Positions 1 through 10,487 of a stretch of DNA of 64,000 bases are shown here, piece after piece. The stretch is from assembly GCA_026214975.1 (NCBI GenBank), contig JAOBSW010000656.1:1-64000 (forward strand), in the 5' to 3' direction. The translations under genes and the position numbers were made by a program. How positions within the stretch are numbered: the stretch's first letter is position 1; each line of letters opens with the position of its first letter. The DNA comes from Gentiana macrophylla (lineage: Eukaryota > Streptophyta > Magnoliopsida > Gentianales > Gentianaceae). The notes below the pieces were generated by a model. The model made no database searches. It was not told the origin of the DNA and was given only the letters and a program-made list of their open reading frames with translations.

Positions 1-590
1 TGATGGTGCAAATTTTGATGGAGAAAGAAGATTTACACGCTATTTGATTCCTATTTTCTAGGAATTTTATTTTAGGAGATAAATTACACAATTTTAATTA
101 AGGAAAATTCCTATTTATCCTAAAATAATTTTCTTAAATTGAAAAATGATCATCAACGCATTATACATCGTAATAGTCGACTCTTCCTCCTTTTATCATC
201 ATCATCATCTCTCATCCCCAAGAACAAGAATTTTAGGTTTTAAGATTTCAAGAACGAAGATTTTTTGAGTTTGGATTATTTATGCAATACTTTGACGGTT
301 TCTATCTCTCCCTTTTCTCCTTTTCTTTACTTATTTATTTTTCTTGTCAAGTATGAATTTTATGATTGAATCTTGGAATTTTGATATGGAACGTGAGTAG
401 ATATCAGTTTCTAGGATTAGAAGAAACCCGGATATGAATATATGATGTAAAAACTACATCTTTCCTTTGTTTTATGAATTTGGTGCTTATAAATTGGTTC
501 TTGTGTGCTATTCTTGTATTATTGTTGAAATTAATAGCTCAAGAGGGTGAAGAATTGCAATTCTCGTAGATAAATTATTCGATTAGTTAG
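1..590. other. Unassigned AT-rich left flank
   Basis: No convincing reading frame or RNA gene is visible. The stretch is AT-rich, with a pyrimidine-rich segment near 180-340 (a run of TCA repeats around 199-210) that looks like a leader or an old LTR of another family. It continues on the far side of the gypsy insertion at 6830. I cannot assign it; it may be a 5'-UTR/intron of an unseen gene or an old chromovirus-type LTR. Confidence 0.4.
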
Positions 591-2029
591 TGTTAACGGT
601 GATTTTTACGGTTTATACGACTTTATTTAGTAGCAATTTCCTTTGTGTTTTATTACTTTTATAGAAAAGTAAGTGTTTAAATGATTTATTGAAAGAATGT
701 GTATAGAAATGATTTAAATGCAAAGTTGAGCTAATTTTCGTGATTTTATTGATAATTATCTATGGTTTTACACTTTGCGTGTTTTATGGTTTTGTAGTAT
801 GCGAACATGTCATAAAAGGAGATCTAAGCGGAAGGAAGAAGATGCAAGTCAAACTTGGAATGGAGAAATGGAGATGGACGAAGCGTCGAAGTCCCGTCGA
901 GATGGACGGGTGTTTGAAAGGATGGACGAGCGTCCGGAGGAGCCACCTTATTGAGTATTGAGATTTTTTTGAACAGCGTCCAAATTTACATAGGGCCGGG
1001 CGTCGGCATGACTCGGCCCGACTCAAGATTTTATGCGAGAATGGGACGGGCGTTCAAGACTCGGACGGGCGTCCATACCTCGAGCAGGCGTCCGGCCGCC
1101 GCCTCAACTAAACCGACATTGAATCCTATAAATAGTCGCGTTTTACGAACCCTAAAAGAGACAATTGATCCCTGGTCGCCCCAGGCCCCTTTGGGGTGCC
1201 TTTGCTGCGCTTTTTTTCTGTTCCCAATAACATCTTTTCATCTACTTTTTATTTATATACCAACGATGAATAGAGGCTGGCGATTTGAGCGAGCTTTGTG
1301 AAGCCATCTACGCAACATCTTGATTTCTTCTTTGGGATTGTTTGTGAGTTTTAATAAAGTTTGTTTCTTTATTATGTTCATATTGTTATGCAATTTAAAT
1401 CGAGAGATGGTTGCGATTTGATGTTTAACGTTTGATGAGAATCGTTGTTAGACTTAGATCACCGTAGTAAAGATTAGAACTTTAATCTAATTAACGAGAG
1501 TTGTTAGGTTAATTTCTAGGTTGCTAGATTGAGAAATCTTACACCTTGGTTATGGAAGCGTTAATCTTTAAGATCGAGAGATGAGAGATTAATGGGCGAA
1601 TTATCTAAGAGATTAGAAATTCATACTTTTGATAGGTGAACCACAATCTTCATTAAATCTTCACTAAACAATCTAGAGAGGAAGTTGAGGGTTGTGAGAT
1701 CGGTGGATCATTGCTTGTTCGTTTTCAATTTATTTGTTATCATCTTAGTAATTTTATTATCTTTTTAGAATAGAATTATTTTCATTAGTTTGGCTCGTAA
1801 CTATCTTTCCCGGCTTTGGATTCTAGATCCTCTGTCGATTTATTGTTTCGTTTTCTTTAGTTACATTTTGTTTTATTTTTCGTGACAACTTTAGAGAAAT
1901 TAAGAACTAGACCAACCTCGATTCCTCGTGATTCGACTCGGTTGTAACTACTATACTACGATCCCACACTTGGGGTAAACCGGATTATTTTATTACTTGT
2001 TTGTTTTTCATTGCATAAAATCCGAGACA
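591..2029 (+). repeat. 5' LTR of the gag-only gypsy element
   Basis: It starts TGTTAACGG and ends CCGAGACA. It matches 5397-6824 almost throughout, with most differences in the GC-rich part at 870-1100. That part holds several short dyads of the type GACG-RG-CGTC (about 925, 1046 and 1062) upstream of the TATA box. The segment after about 1200 is AT-rich and is expected to be R-U5. Confidence 0.92.
1127..1134 (+). promoter_or_regulatory. TATA box of the 5' LTR
   Basis: TATAAATA lies in a sharply defined context after the GC-rich dyad cluster. The same motif sits at 5921-5928 in the 3' LTR. It is the likely core promoter of the element, with transcription expected to start about 30 bp downstream. 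Confidence 0.7.
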
Positions 2030-2035
2030 AGTTTT

Positions 2036-2053
2036 TGGCGCCATTGCCGGGGA
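2036..2053 (+). other. Primer-binding site, tRNA-Asp type
   Basis: The 18 nt TGGCGCCATTGCCGGGGA lie 6 bp after the 5' LTR. From the known plant tRNA-Asp(GUC) 3' end they pair with it at 17 of 18 positions, the exception being A where G is expected. This is the usual primer site of Athila-like elements. Confidence 0.85.
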
Positions 2054-2540
2054 ATCGGTACTGGTTGTCTAGTTTTATTAATTTTTCTGTTTTTCTGTTA
2101 CTAACTTTTCGTAGGTAGTTTTCTTTTTCATTTCGTAGCTTTTTCTGTTGCTTTATCTTTCAAAAAAAAAAAAAAATAGGCAAGAATTTTTTTTTGTGTT
2201 TTCGTGACTAGTACGGTGTCGAGTCTAGAACAAAATTTGATTTTACCAGAAAATTTTTGCTTCATTTTCCACGAAATTTGTCGGGAAAATAAATTTTCCA
2301 GGAAAAATAAATTATGTTTCTGTTTTTTTTTTTCCGAACCTGTTTCGAGTCTGTTTTAGTTTAATTTTTATTTAGTGAGTCTAATTAAATGTCATCAGCG
2401 GGATTATGCAAGATCGGATCGCCATCATCGCAATGCAAGCGGTGGCGCCCTCACAATGTCGCGTAATCCTATGGGTCAAAACCACTATTTTCCTCGTAAC
2501 TCTCAAGTTACGTTCGTGAAGTTGTTGTCAACCTGGCCAT

Positions 2541-3455
2541 ATGATTGGCCAGTGTCATCTTCTTCCCACTCTTGCATATCAAGTTAATGCTATCCAGAAT
2601 CAGGGACAGTACAGTCCAGTCATATGCCAGCTATGTGACAATGTGGGACATACTTCTCGTTTCTGTCCTATGGGTGGACAGAGCGTTTTCAGTGGCCAGC
2701 AATATCAGAGGTTTAACAATCAGTTCTCTGGCCACAGCAATTTTCAGAATCAGGGTTTCAATCAGACTTGGAATTTCTATCAAAACTCGAACTTCAGTCA
2801 GGACCAAGATATCAATTTTTCCAATCAAAATCAAAGTTGGTCTGGCCAAACTTTTCCACACCACTTTCGTAAATCTCAAGACCCCTCTCACTATAGTAAT
2901 CTTGAAGCTAAATTGGAGGAACAGAACATTACTATCCAACTCCTTTTTGGTAGGCCTGTGGATATTGGGAGACGGATCGGGCAAATGGCTCAAGACCAGG
3001 GCATTGACCTAACTCCCGCACTCCCCTATGATGGAGAAGATACTTACAATTATGGTGCAAGTTATGAGAATCAAGTCCAGTATAGCCCCAACTATGCACC
3101 AGCATACAATGGTGGGAGTAGTAACTATCCCTGTTCTCCGTTGGGTCAAGAGCAAAGTAATTGGCAACAAGGGACGATTGATGAGCTGGAGCCTGATATG
3201 GATCGGCTTAAGTTACAAAGGTTAGAAACTTCCTTCCCTCCTGCATGGTGTGATGATGAAGACGGTTGTCCTATGATGGATCCGACATCAGAGATGGTTG
3301 AAGATGTTAATCACCAAGAAGGTGAAGAAATGCACCCGGTGTTGGAGAACATAGAGGACGATGTGCCTAAATTAGAGATAAGTCACCCGGAGGAAGTCGC
3401 ATTTAAGGAGCCGTTGAAGCCAATAAGTGTTGAGGTGATTGTGGACGGCGAGTGA
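2541..3455 (+). CDS. Truncated gag-like nucleocapsid protein with CCHC knuckle
   Basis: An open frame of 304 codons. Near the N-terminus it has a perfect zinc knuckle C-X2-C-X4-H-X4-C (residues 29-42, nt 2625-2666), followed by about 70 residues rich in Asn, Gln, Phe and Ser, then an acidic C-terminus. This is the nucleocapsid end of a plant Ty3/gypsy gag; the capsid part normally in front is missing. The first ATG is probably not the native start, because similar coding-like sequence at about 2375-2540 lies in another frame. The protein would bind RNA for packaging. Its intact frame, in an element that has lost pol, suggests either recent mobility or selection on gag. Confidence 0.7.
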   Translation: MIGQCHLLPTLAYQVNAIQNQGQYSPVICQLCDNVGHTSRFCPMGGQSVFSGQQYQRFNNQFSGHSNFQNQGFNQTWNFYQNSNFSQDQDINFSNQNQSWSGQTFPHHFRKSQDPSHYSNLEAKLEEQNITIQLLFGRPVDIGRRIGQMAQDQGIDLTPALPYDGEDTYNYGASYENQVQYSPNYAPAYNGGSSNYPCSPLGQEQSNWQQGTIDELEPDMDRLKLQRLETSFPPAWCDDEDGCPMMDPTSEMVEDVNHQEGEEMHPVLENIEDDVPKLEISHPEEVAFKEPLKPISVEVIVDGE

Positions 3456-3709
3456 GCGTAAAGGAGGTGATCTTCCCCACTGGATCACTATGTCATGAAT
3501 CGGGAGGTGGAACCCCTAATCCCGTTCTTCTTTTATTGGAAAGATACTTCATAAAGGTCCTTTGAGCCATGGTTCCATTAATTTCCTATGAAGGTGAGTT
3601 GGATGGCTCAGTATCTTTGAATATTCGTTGAAGAACCATGCGAGAAGGGCGTATCCATTTGATAATGGATAGTGAGCTAAGTGTGTCAGCCAAAGACACT
3701 AAAGAGATG

Positions 3710-3731
3710 CGCTTGTTGGGAGGCAACCCAA
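3710..3731 (+). other. Conserved hairpin downstream of gag
   Basis: The sequence contains TTGGG (3716-3720), a 6-nt loop AGGCAA, and CCCAA (3727-3731), a perfect 5-bp stem. To my knowledge, the surrounding GCTTGTTGGGAGGCAACCC is a recurring motif in the non-coding part of many plant Athila/Ogre-like elements. Its role is unknown; RNA packaging or dimerisation is possible. Confidence 0.55.
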
Positions 3732-4253
3732 TATTAAGAAAAGTTTTTGCTATTATTATTTTATTATAGTTTTGTTTGTGTCGAATAAATAACGAAAGAT
3801 AGTTTTCTTCTCGTTGTAGTAGTTTTGTTTTGTTTTGTTTTGTCTTGGGTTTTGGTGTCGGTTTTTGTGGTTAGGTAACTTGCATTTTCGTAATTTGAAA
3901 AATCAATGTGTTTCCTTCCTCCCGCCGATGTTACATTTATGCACTACTTTTCACATAGATTCGGTTATTATCAATTTTTGCATTGCCTATGCTTTGTTCC
4001 ATGATATTGCCTTGTCTATCATCTTTTATGCCCCTATCCCGAGGTACGTTTTGTTTTGTTTTTCAAGTGTGCGAGGATATTTTCGATAGCAATTGTGAGC
4101 TTTAAAAGCGATGTCGCTTTTCCGGTGGATGGTCCACGACCATCGATTTCTTCAAGCGTTTCGATCGACTCGCGACCACTTCTGCACTGCCAAATTCGAA
4201 CTACAATCGACTAAGTTTTTTTTATTCGCACAACATGAGGACATGTTGTTATT

Positions 4254-4266
4254 TAAGTGTGGGGGA
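4254..4266 (+). other. Internal polypurine-tract-like copy
   Basis: AAGTGTGGGGGAG is identical to the terminal polypurine tract at 5383-5395 but sits 1.13 kb upstream. It may be a second priming site for plus-strand synthesis, or the edge of an older 3' end. Confidence 0.5.
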
Positions 4267-5382
4267 GTAAGGGATTGGTTTTTTGTACCTACAAAATGTG
4301 CTTAATTTATTATGCTTATTATGCTTACCACCATTCTTCAAAAATTCAAAAAAAAAAATTCAAATTTTAAATTAAAAAAAACATCCGTCCCGAGCATGAG
4401 TTTATTTTGGCTTACTTACCTATTATATTCACATACTTGTGCTCAGTTGACTAGTATTTTAGCATAGACCTTTGATAAATAAGCCTTTACTCGAATTCTT
4501 TTCACGTAAGCCTCTTCGATGACGAGCTGAACTTAGGAAATTATACTCATTTAAACCGATGATGTTTGATTCTGGTTATCAGACCGTTCGCTTAGTGCTA
4601 ATGTCATGGAAATTGTAATATGCGCGTAGTTGGAATTGAAGTAGGAAGTATCGTGAATATACCGAGGTTTGAATGTGATAAGCGGAGCGTGACTATTGTG
4701 CTTTAAAAAGTTGTTTTTAAAAAAAAAAAAAAAAATGAATTAATTGGGTGTGTCGGAAGTCGGTCGATGATTGGAGTGAGGTAGAGGCGTATCTCGAATG
4801 TCTTATACCACTATGATGACCAAAGCTCACGGCAAATGGAAGAAAGTCGCCTTATGATTTGAGTAAGGTAGGGTATATCCCGAATATCCTATTACGCTAT
4901 GACGGGCAAGAGCTCATTCTGATGTGTGTATAAATGTGAAAGATAAACTAAATCAACTTACATAAGGAATTTGGTATGAATAAGTGAAAGACTTAGTTAT
5001 CGCCTACCTTATCCCCAGTATAGGCCAAGGTATATGTTGTAGGGAATATCCTCTGGGTACAACTGAAAAGATTTCGAAAACACATGTATTACTCTAGTCA
5101 TGACGTGAGTAGTCTTGTAGGGCGTATGTATAGTCAGGATGATTCATTATATGTCTTAAATGGGTATTTGTTGGTTAGCTTGAATTTAATTGTCAAGTGT
5201 GGAATCGGTGGAAATTGAAGAAGGCTTTGCACACACTACACATTCGAGTAGTTGTTTATTACATTGGATGTATGTTTTTTATGCTAGTCGACCAGTTGTG
5301 ATTTGAAATATGGGATTTTATGTGGTTCATTGCTTTAGTAAGTTTATGTTTTCTTTTGTTTTGCTCGGGACGAGCAAAAGCT

Positions 5383-5396
5383 AAGTGTGGGGGAGT
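5383..5396 (+). other. Polypurine tract
   Basis: AAGTGTGGGGGAGT abuts the first base of the 3' LTR, as expected for the primer of plus-strand DNA synthesis. Confidence 0.85.
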
Positions 5397-6824
5397 TGTT
5401 AACGGTGATTTTTACGGTTTATACGACTTTATTTCGTAGCAATTTCCTTTGTGTTTTATTACTTTTTATAGAAAAGTAAGTGTTTAAATGATTTATTGAA
5501 AGAATGCGTATGGAAATGATTTAAATGCAAAGTTGAGCTAATTTCGTGATTTTATTGATAATTATCTATGGTTTTACACTTTCCGTGTTTTTATGGTTTT
5601 GTAGGTACGCGAACATGTCATAAAAGGATATCTAAACGGAAGGAAGAAGATGCAAGTCAAACTTGGAATGGATAAATGGAGATGGACGAGCGTCTGAAGT
5701 CCCGTCCAGATGGACGGGCATTTGAAGGGATGGACGAGCGTCCAGAGGAGACACCTTATTCGAGTATTGAGATTTTTCTTTGAACGAGCATCCAAATTTA
5801 CATAGGACGGGCGTCGACATGACTCGCCCGACTTGAAGATTTTATGCGAGAATGGGACGGGCGTTCAAGACTACGGGCGGGCGCCCAAACCGCCGCCTCA
5901 GCTAAACCGACATTGAATCCTATAAATAGTCTCGTTTTCGAACCCTAAAAGAGACAATTCGATCCCAGTCGCCCAGGCCCCTTTGGGGTGCCTTTGCTGC
6001 GTTTTTCTGTTCCCAATAACATCTTTTCATCTACTTTTTATTTATATACCAACAATGAATAGAGGCTAGGCGATTTGAACGAGCTTTGTGAAGCCATCTC
6101 GCAACATCTTGATTTCTTCTTTGGGATTGTTTGTGAGTTTTAAATAAAGTTTGTTTCTTTATTATGTTCATATTGTTATGCAATTTAAATCGAGAGATGG
6201 TTGCGATTTGATGTTTAACGTTTGATGAGAATCGTTGTTAGACTTAGATCACCGTAGTAAAGATTAGATCTTTAATCTAATTAACGAGAGTTGTTAGGTT
6301 AATTTCTAGGTTGCTAGATTGAGAAATCTTACACCTTGGTTATGGAAGCGTTAATCTTTAAGATCGAGATATGAGAGATTAATGGGCGAATTATCTAAGA
6401 GATTAGAAATTCATACTTTTGATAGGTGAACCACAATCTTCATTAAATCTTCACTAAACAATCTAGAGAGGAAGTTGAGGGTTGTGAGATCGGTGGATCA
6501 ATGCTTGTTCGTTTTCAATTTATTTGTTATCGTCTTAGTAATTTTATTATCTTTTAGAATAGAATTATTTTCATTAGTTTGGCTCAGAACTATCTTTCCG
6601 GCTTTGGATTCTAGATCCTCTCTGTCAGATTTATTGTTTCGCTTTTATTTAGTTCTGCTTTTGTTTTATTTTTCGTGACAACTTTAGAGAAATTAAGAAC
6701 TAGACCAACCTCGATTCCCTGTGATTCGACTCCGGTTGTAACTACTATACTACGATCCGTGCATTTGGGGTAAACCGGATTATTTTATTACTTGTTTGTT
6801 TTTCATTGCATAAAATCCGAGACA
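5397..6824 (+). repeat. 3' LTR of the gag-only gypsy element
   Basis: It begins TGTTAACGG and ends GAGACA, followed by the GTTAG duplication. It is about 11 bp shorter than the 5' LTR because of small indels, mainly in the GC-rich dyad region (about 5680-5900). TATA box at 5921-5928. Confidence 0.92.
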
Positions 6825-6829
6825 GTTAG

Positions 6830-7690
6830 TGACCGAAAAAAGTACAATTTAATTGATAGTTTAGGAAACAAGAATTGAATCTTGGGTTTTATTGGAATGA
6901 AAATTTGGTAAAAACCTTGGCATGAAATTATGGTTTTTTAAGGGATCTAAATTCATTCTTTATTGTGGGAAACCGGGTGTAATATGAATTTAGGTACGAT
7001 CACGAGAATAATTCGATAGACTGTTTTTGTGGAAATCTTGTTGGTAAGTCATATAATAATTCTGCGCTGACTCCGAAATCCTAGAAATGCTTTTAAATTG
7101 AATCTTTACCTAAATCTTGAAGTTCTTGGCTCGTAGTTCTTCTTTCTTTATTTTCTTTAATTTTAGGATTTTCTTTTTGAGTCATCCACTTAACCAATCA
7201 TCTTGCCTGGTTGTTAGGCTGATTCTTGTATGCTGAAGCGCTTTCTCACTCGGTTTAGCTTACTTCTTGTAACAATGTCGACTTCTTCCGAAATGGTCAT
7301 TTTTTGGTGATCCTTCTTTGTTGATTTTACTTAGGTGATTAGTTTCATACATTCTCTCGATCCTTATTTGATGCGGGATCAGAGTTACACCAATTTGTAG
7401 AAAATATCACATATCAGTTCACTTAGGTTTACGCAAAGTCATCACAGACTTCCTTGGTTAAAATCCGGTCCATGGGTCTTCACTTCACTGAGTCTGGATC
7501 CTCAGCCTTGGTACTCAACTGATCTTCAGTCTTCACTTCTTGGTGGCTTACCAGACTACTTAATTACAATGCTTAGTCTGAACAACCTATACAATGTCGG
7601 ACTTCTAGTAAAGGCCTATACATTCCAATCTAAACTTATTTACGGCTAAATATAACAATTTGGTATGGCCATCATCAAAACTAATAAAAT
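6830..7690. other. Unassigned flank, grading into decayed Copia sequence
   Basis: No open frame is convincing. Up to about 7200 it continues the left flank. After about 7500 a few codons (a Trp-Tyr pair near 7510, then fragments) resemble the decayed protease/GAG-pre-integrase part of the Copia pol that becomes clear at 7691. The 5' LTR and gag of that element were not found. Confidence 0.35.
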
Positions 7691-10381
7691 GTTCCTAACT
7701 AACTGATTCATGGGATCCGCCTAAGAGAGATTTACAAGAGTTCAAAGTTTTGAGCCTTGTATTCATGGCAAATAAAATAGAACCTCTTTTAAATCTAAGC
7801 ATGATGTCACGTCCACTAGCATACTAGAGATGTTGCACATAGGCTTATGTGAACCTAGTAGAGTTAGAAGTCTCACCGGGAAACATTATGCTATCGTTGT
7901 AGTGGATGACTATTCGAGATATACATGGGTTCTATTTCTGTCTCACAAAAGTGAGAGTGTTGATGCATTTTCTACTTTGGTGAAACACCTACAAAACACC
8001 TTTGATATATCTGTAGTTTCGGTTAGAAGTGATAGGGGTAGCAAATTCGTGGATACCGAACTTCTTAAGTTTTGTGATTATTTGGGTATCTGACACAAAT
8101 TTTCTGCACCTAAAACTCCTCAACAGAACGGAGTAGTCAAGCGTAAAAACCGTTCCTTGTAAGAATCTGCTCAAACTATGCTAAACGAGTTTAAAGTGCC
8201 TTGTTTTCTTTGGCCTGATGCAGTTGCTTGTGCATGTTATATTATCAATAGAGTCTCAATTAGACATCTAATTCACAAGACCCCTTATGAAGTCCTTAGA
8301 AATCGACCCCTGAAAGTTAACTACTTTCACGTCTTTGGTTGCAAGTGTTTTGTTTTGAATGATATGGAAAACCGTGATAAATTTGCATCTAAGTCCATCG
8401 AATGTATATTCGTTGGTTATTTAGAAACATCTAGGGATTATAGATGCTATGATCTGGTATCCCGGCGTATTCTCGAGTCCATACATGTCTCATATGTAAA
8501 GTCTTCTTTCATGACTAACATGTGTGCCAGTGTGAAAGATAAAACTACATCTTTTGAAAGAACAGTTTTAGATGATGTTGAGGATTTTCTACCTCTCGTG
8601 CTTAATGATACATCAAATGAAGCTGAAGTAGCACTTCTCGCAACCGGTGTTGAGTCAACATCAGCAATTGATGGTGACACCATGGTGCCCACAACGGAAA
8701 TGATGAGATAGCTGGTCCCGCTGGATAGCAAAAGGAACGTCTGCATCGTTGAAGTCGGTTTCACTTGCCAGATCCAATTATTGGAGATCCCAACACAGGT
8801 GTTAGCACCCAAAGGTCCATTTCTGATTCCTCTCTCTCATCATTGCATGCACTAGATTCACGCATCAAACCTAAGAATGTTGATGAGGCTCTCTCTGACT
8901 CTTAATGGGTTGTAGCTATGCAAGAGGAGTTCTATCAGCTCGAAAGGAACGATGTATAGGAACTAGTCCCCTACTTAAGGAGAAATCCTCAGTAGGAACA
9001 CGCTGGTCTTTATAAATAAGATGGATGAGAATGGAATAGGCGTTCGGAATAAGGATCAACTGACAGCACAAGGTTATACCTAGGAGTAGGGTATTGACTA
9101 TGATGAGACCTATTCCCCTGTTGCTTGGCTAGAAGCCATCCGACTGTTGATTGTTTTCGTATCCGCCTTAGGACTAAAGTTATAACATATGGACACCAAA
9201 AGTGCCTTCTTGAACAGTTTCAATGATAAGGAAGTGTATGTTTGGCAACCCCTGGTTTTGAATATGTACAACATCCACCTATGTTTTTTGCCTCAAGAAA
9301 GCCCTCTACTGACTCAAACAAGCACCAAGAGCTTGGCATGATCGATTGTCATCAGTGTTGCTTGAGAACGGTTTTGTTAAGGGCAGGGTAGATAATACCT
9401 TGTTCATAAAGAAATCAGGATCTGACATCCTGGTTGCCCAGGTCTATGTCAATGACATCATTTTTCAGTTCTACCGACCCAGCTCTTTGTACTATGTTTG
9501 AGACATTGATGTCTTCTCAGTTTGAGATGTCTGCTATGGGGGAATTAAATTTCTTTCTTGGCTTGAATATCAAACAGACACCGTCTGGTACACACATTAG
9601 TCAAACAAAATATGTTAGAGACATGTTGACCAAGTTCAAGTTTGACGGCCTTAAACCAGCCACAACTCCTATGAGTTCTTCTGTCAAGCTTGACCTTGAT
9701 GAATATGGTGATTAGTTTGACTCTCACCTATACCAATCTATGATTGGGTCTCTCTTGTATCTAACCGCATCAAGAACTCAGTTTGCAATAGGCTTATGTG
9801 CATGATTTCAAACAAACCCTAAGATATCGCATTACAACGCTGTCAAGCAAGTCTTTCGATATCTTAGACGCACACCTACACTAAGCCTATGGTACTCTCG
9901 GGCTACTAGACTCACATTATTCGCTTACAATGATGCCGATTATTATGGTTGTCATGTTGAACGAAAGATCACTAGTGGCAATTGCCAATTCTTGGGTGAT
10001 AGACTTATCTCGTGGTTCTCTAAGAAACAACCTAGTGTTGCTCTTAGTACCACTGAGACTGAGTATGTTGCCCTAAGTAATTGTGTACCCCAGCTCCTTT
10101 GGCTCAAACAGCAGTTAGCAGATTTTGGCATTCTTGTGGATTGTGTACCTATTTATTGTGATAGTATCAGCGCAATAAACTTGTCGCACAATTTTGTATT
10201 GCCCACCCGGGCGAAACATATTGACCTTAGATATCATTTTATACGTGACCACGAGCAAAATGGTACTATTTCAGTAGAGTTTGTCCCCACCGCACAGCAA
10301 GTTGCTAATATTTTCATGAAGCCTTTACCCCAGCCATTGTTTGAAAAACTGCGAAGTGACCTACATCTCATTCCTCTATGA
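7691..10381 (+). pseudogene. Copia pol pseudogene (integrase, RT, RNase H)
   Basis: Pieces in several frames follow the Copia order. The integrase core is at 7830-8170 (VVDDYSRYTW and RSDRG are visible), its C-terminal part at 8178-8711, reverse transcriptase at about 8900-9715, and RNase H at about 9760-10381 with STTETEYVALS and a terminal HLIPL stop. Inactivation is extensive: in-frame TGA at 8091 and TAA at 8161, integrase catalytic Glu replaced by Lys (AAG at 8139-8141), and the RT box reading YVND, not YVDD (Asn codon 9451-9453). Several frameshifts lie at 8940-9430. The AT-rich style, the long LTR and its terminal hairpin suggest the SIRE/Maximus lineage, but that placement is inference. 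Confidence 0.85.
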
Positions 10382-10473
10382 TCCCTTTTGCATAGTTTTC
10401 AAACTATAGGGGAGAGTATGTATGTAGGGGGAACTGCAATCTAGGGGGAGCGTGATATATTTTGAAAACTAAT

Positions 10474-10487
10474 CAAAAGGGGGAGAA
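10474..10487 (+). other. Polypurine tract of the Copia element
   Basis: AAAAGGGGGAGAA precedes the TG of the 3' LTR directly. Two further AGGGGGA runs occur upstream at about 10417 and 10442, a common feature of SIRE-like elements. Confidence 0.75.

Larger units (their letters stand above)
3456..5382 (+). other. Non-coding 3' interior of the gag-only element
   Basis: No credible protein. It contains the conserved hairpin at 3716-3731, an internal polypurine-like copy at 4254-4266, an A-rich tract near 4716-4735, and two imperfect copies of a segment of about 105 bp in the stretch 4747-4920. Confidence 0.6.
591..6824 (+). mobile_element. Non-autonomous Ty3/gypsy LTR retrotransposon (gag-only)
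   Basis: This is a complete element with two similar direct repeats that begin TG and end CA (591-2029 and 5397-6824). The flanking 5-bp duplication is GTTAG at 586-590 and 6825-6829. The 3.37-kb interior holds a primer site, the C-terminal half of a gag-like protein, a long non-coding 3' region and a polypurine tract. There is no protease, reverse transcriptase, RNase H or integrase, so it must be moved by enzymes of a relative. The tRNA-Asp-type primer site, the gag style and the AAGTGTGGGGGAG polypurine tract suggest an Athila/Tat-related source. The organisation resembles the TR-GAG class of gag-carrying non-autonomous elements. Confidence 0.9.

Noticed and set aside
1..590. 5' UTR or first intron of a host gene interrupted by the gypsy element
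   Set aside because: The pyrimidine-rich leader look is suggestive, but no coding exon can be found on either side of the insertion (to 7690), so I list it only as unassigned.
951..1301. 116-codon plus-strand frame in the 5' LTR
   Set aside because: It spans the TATA box of the LTR, and the equivalent stretch of the 3' LTR does not keep the frame.
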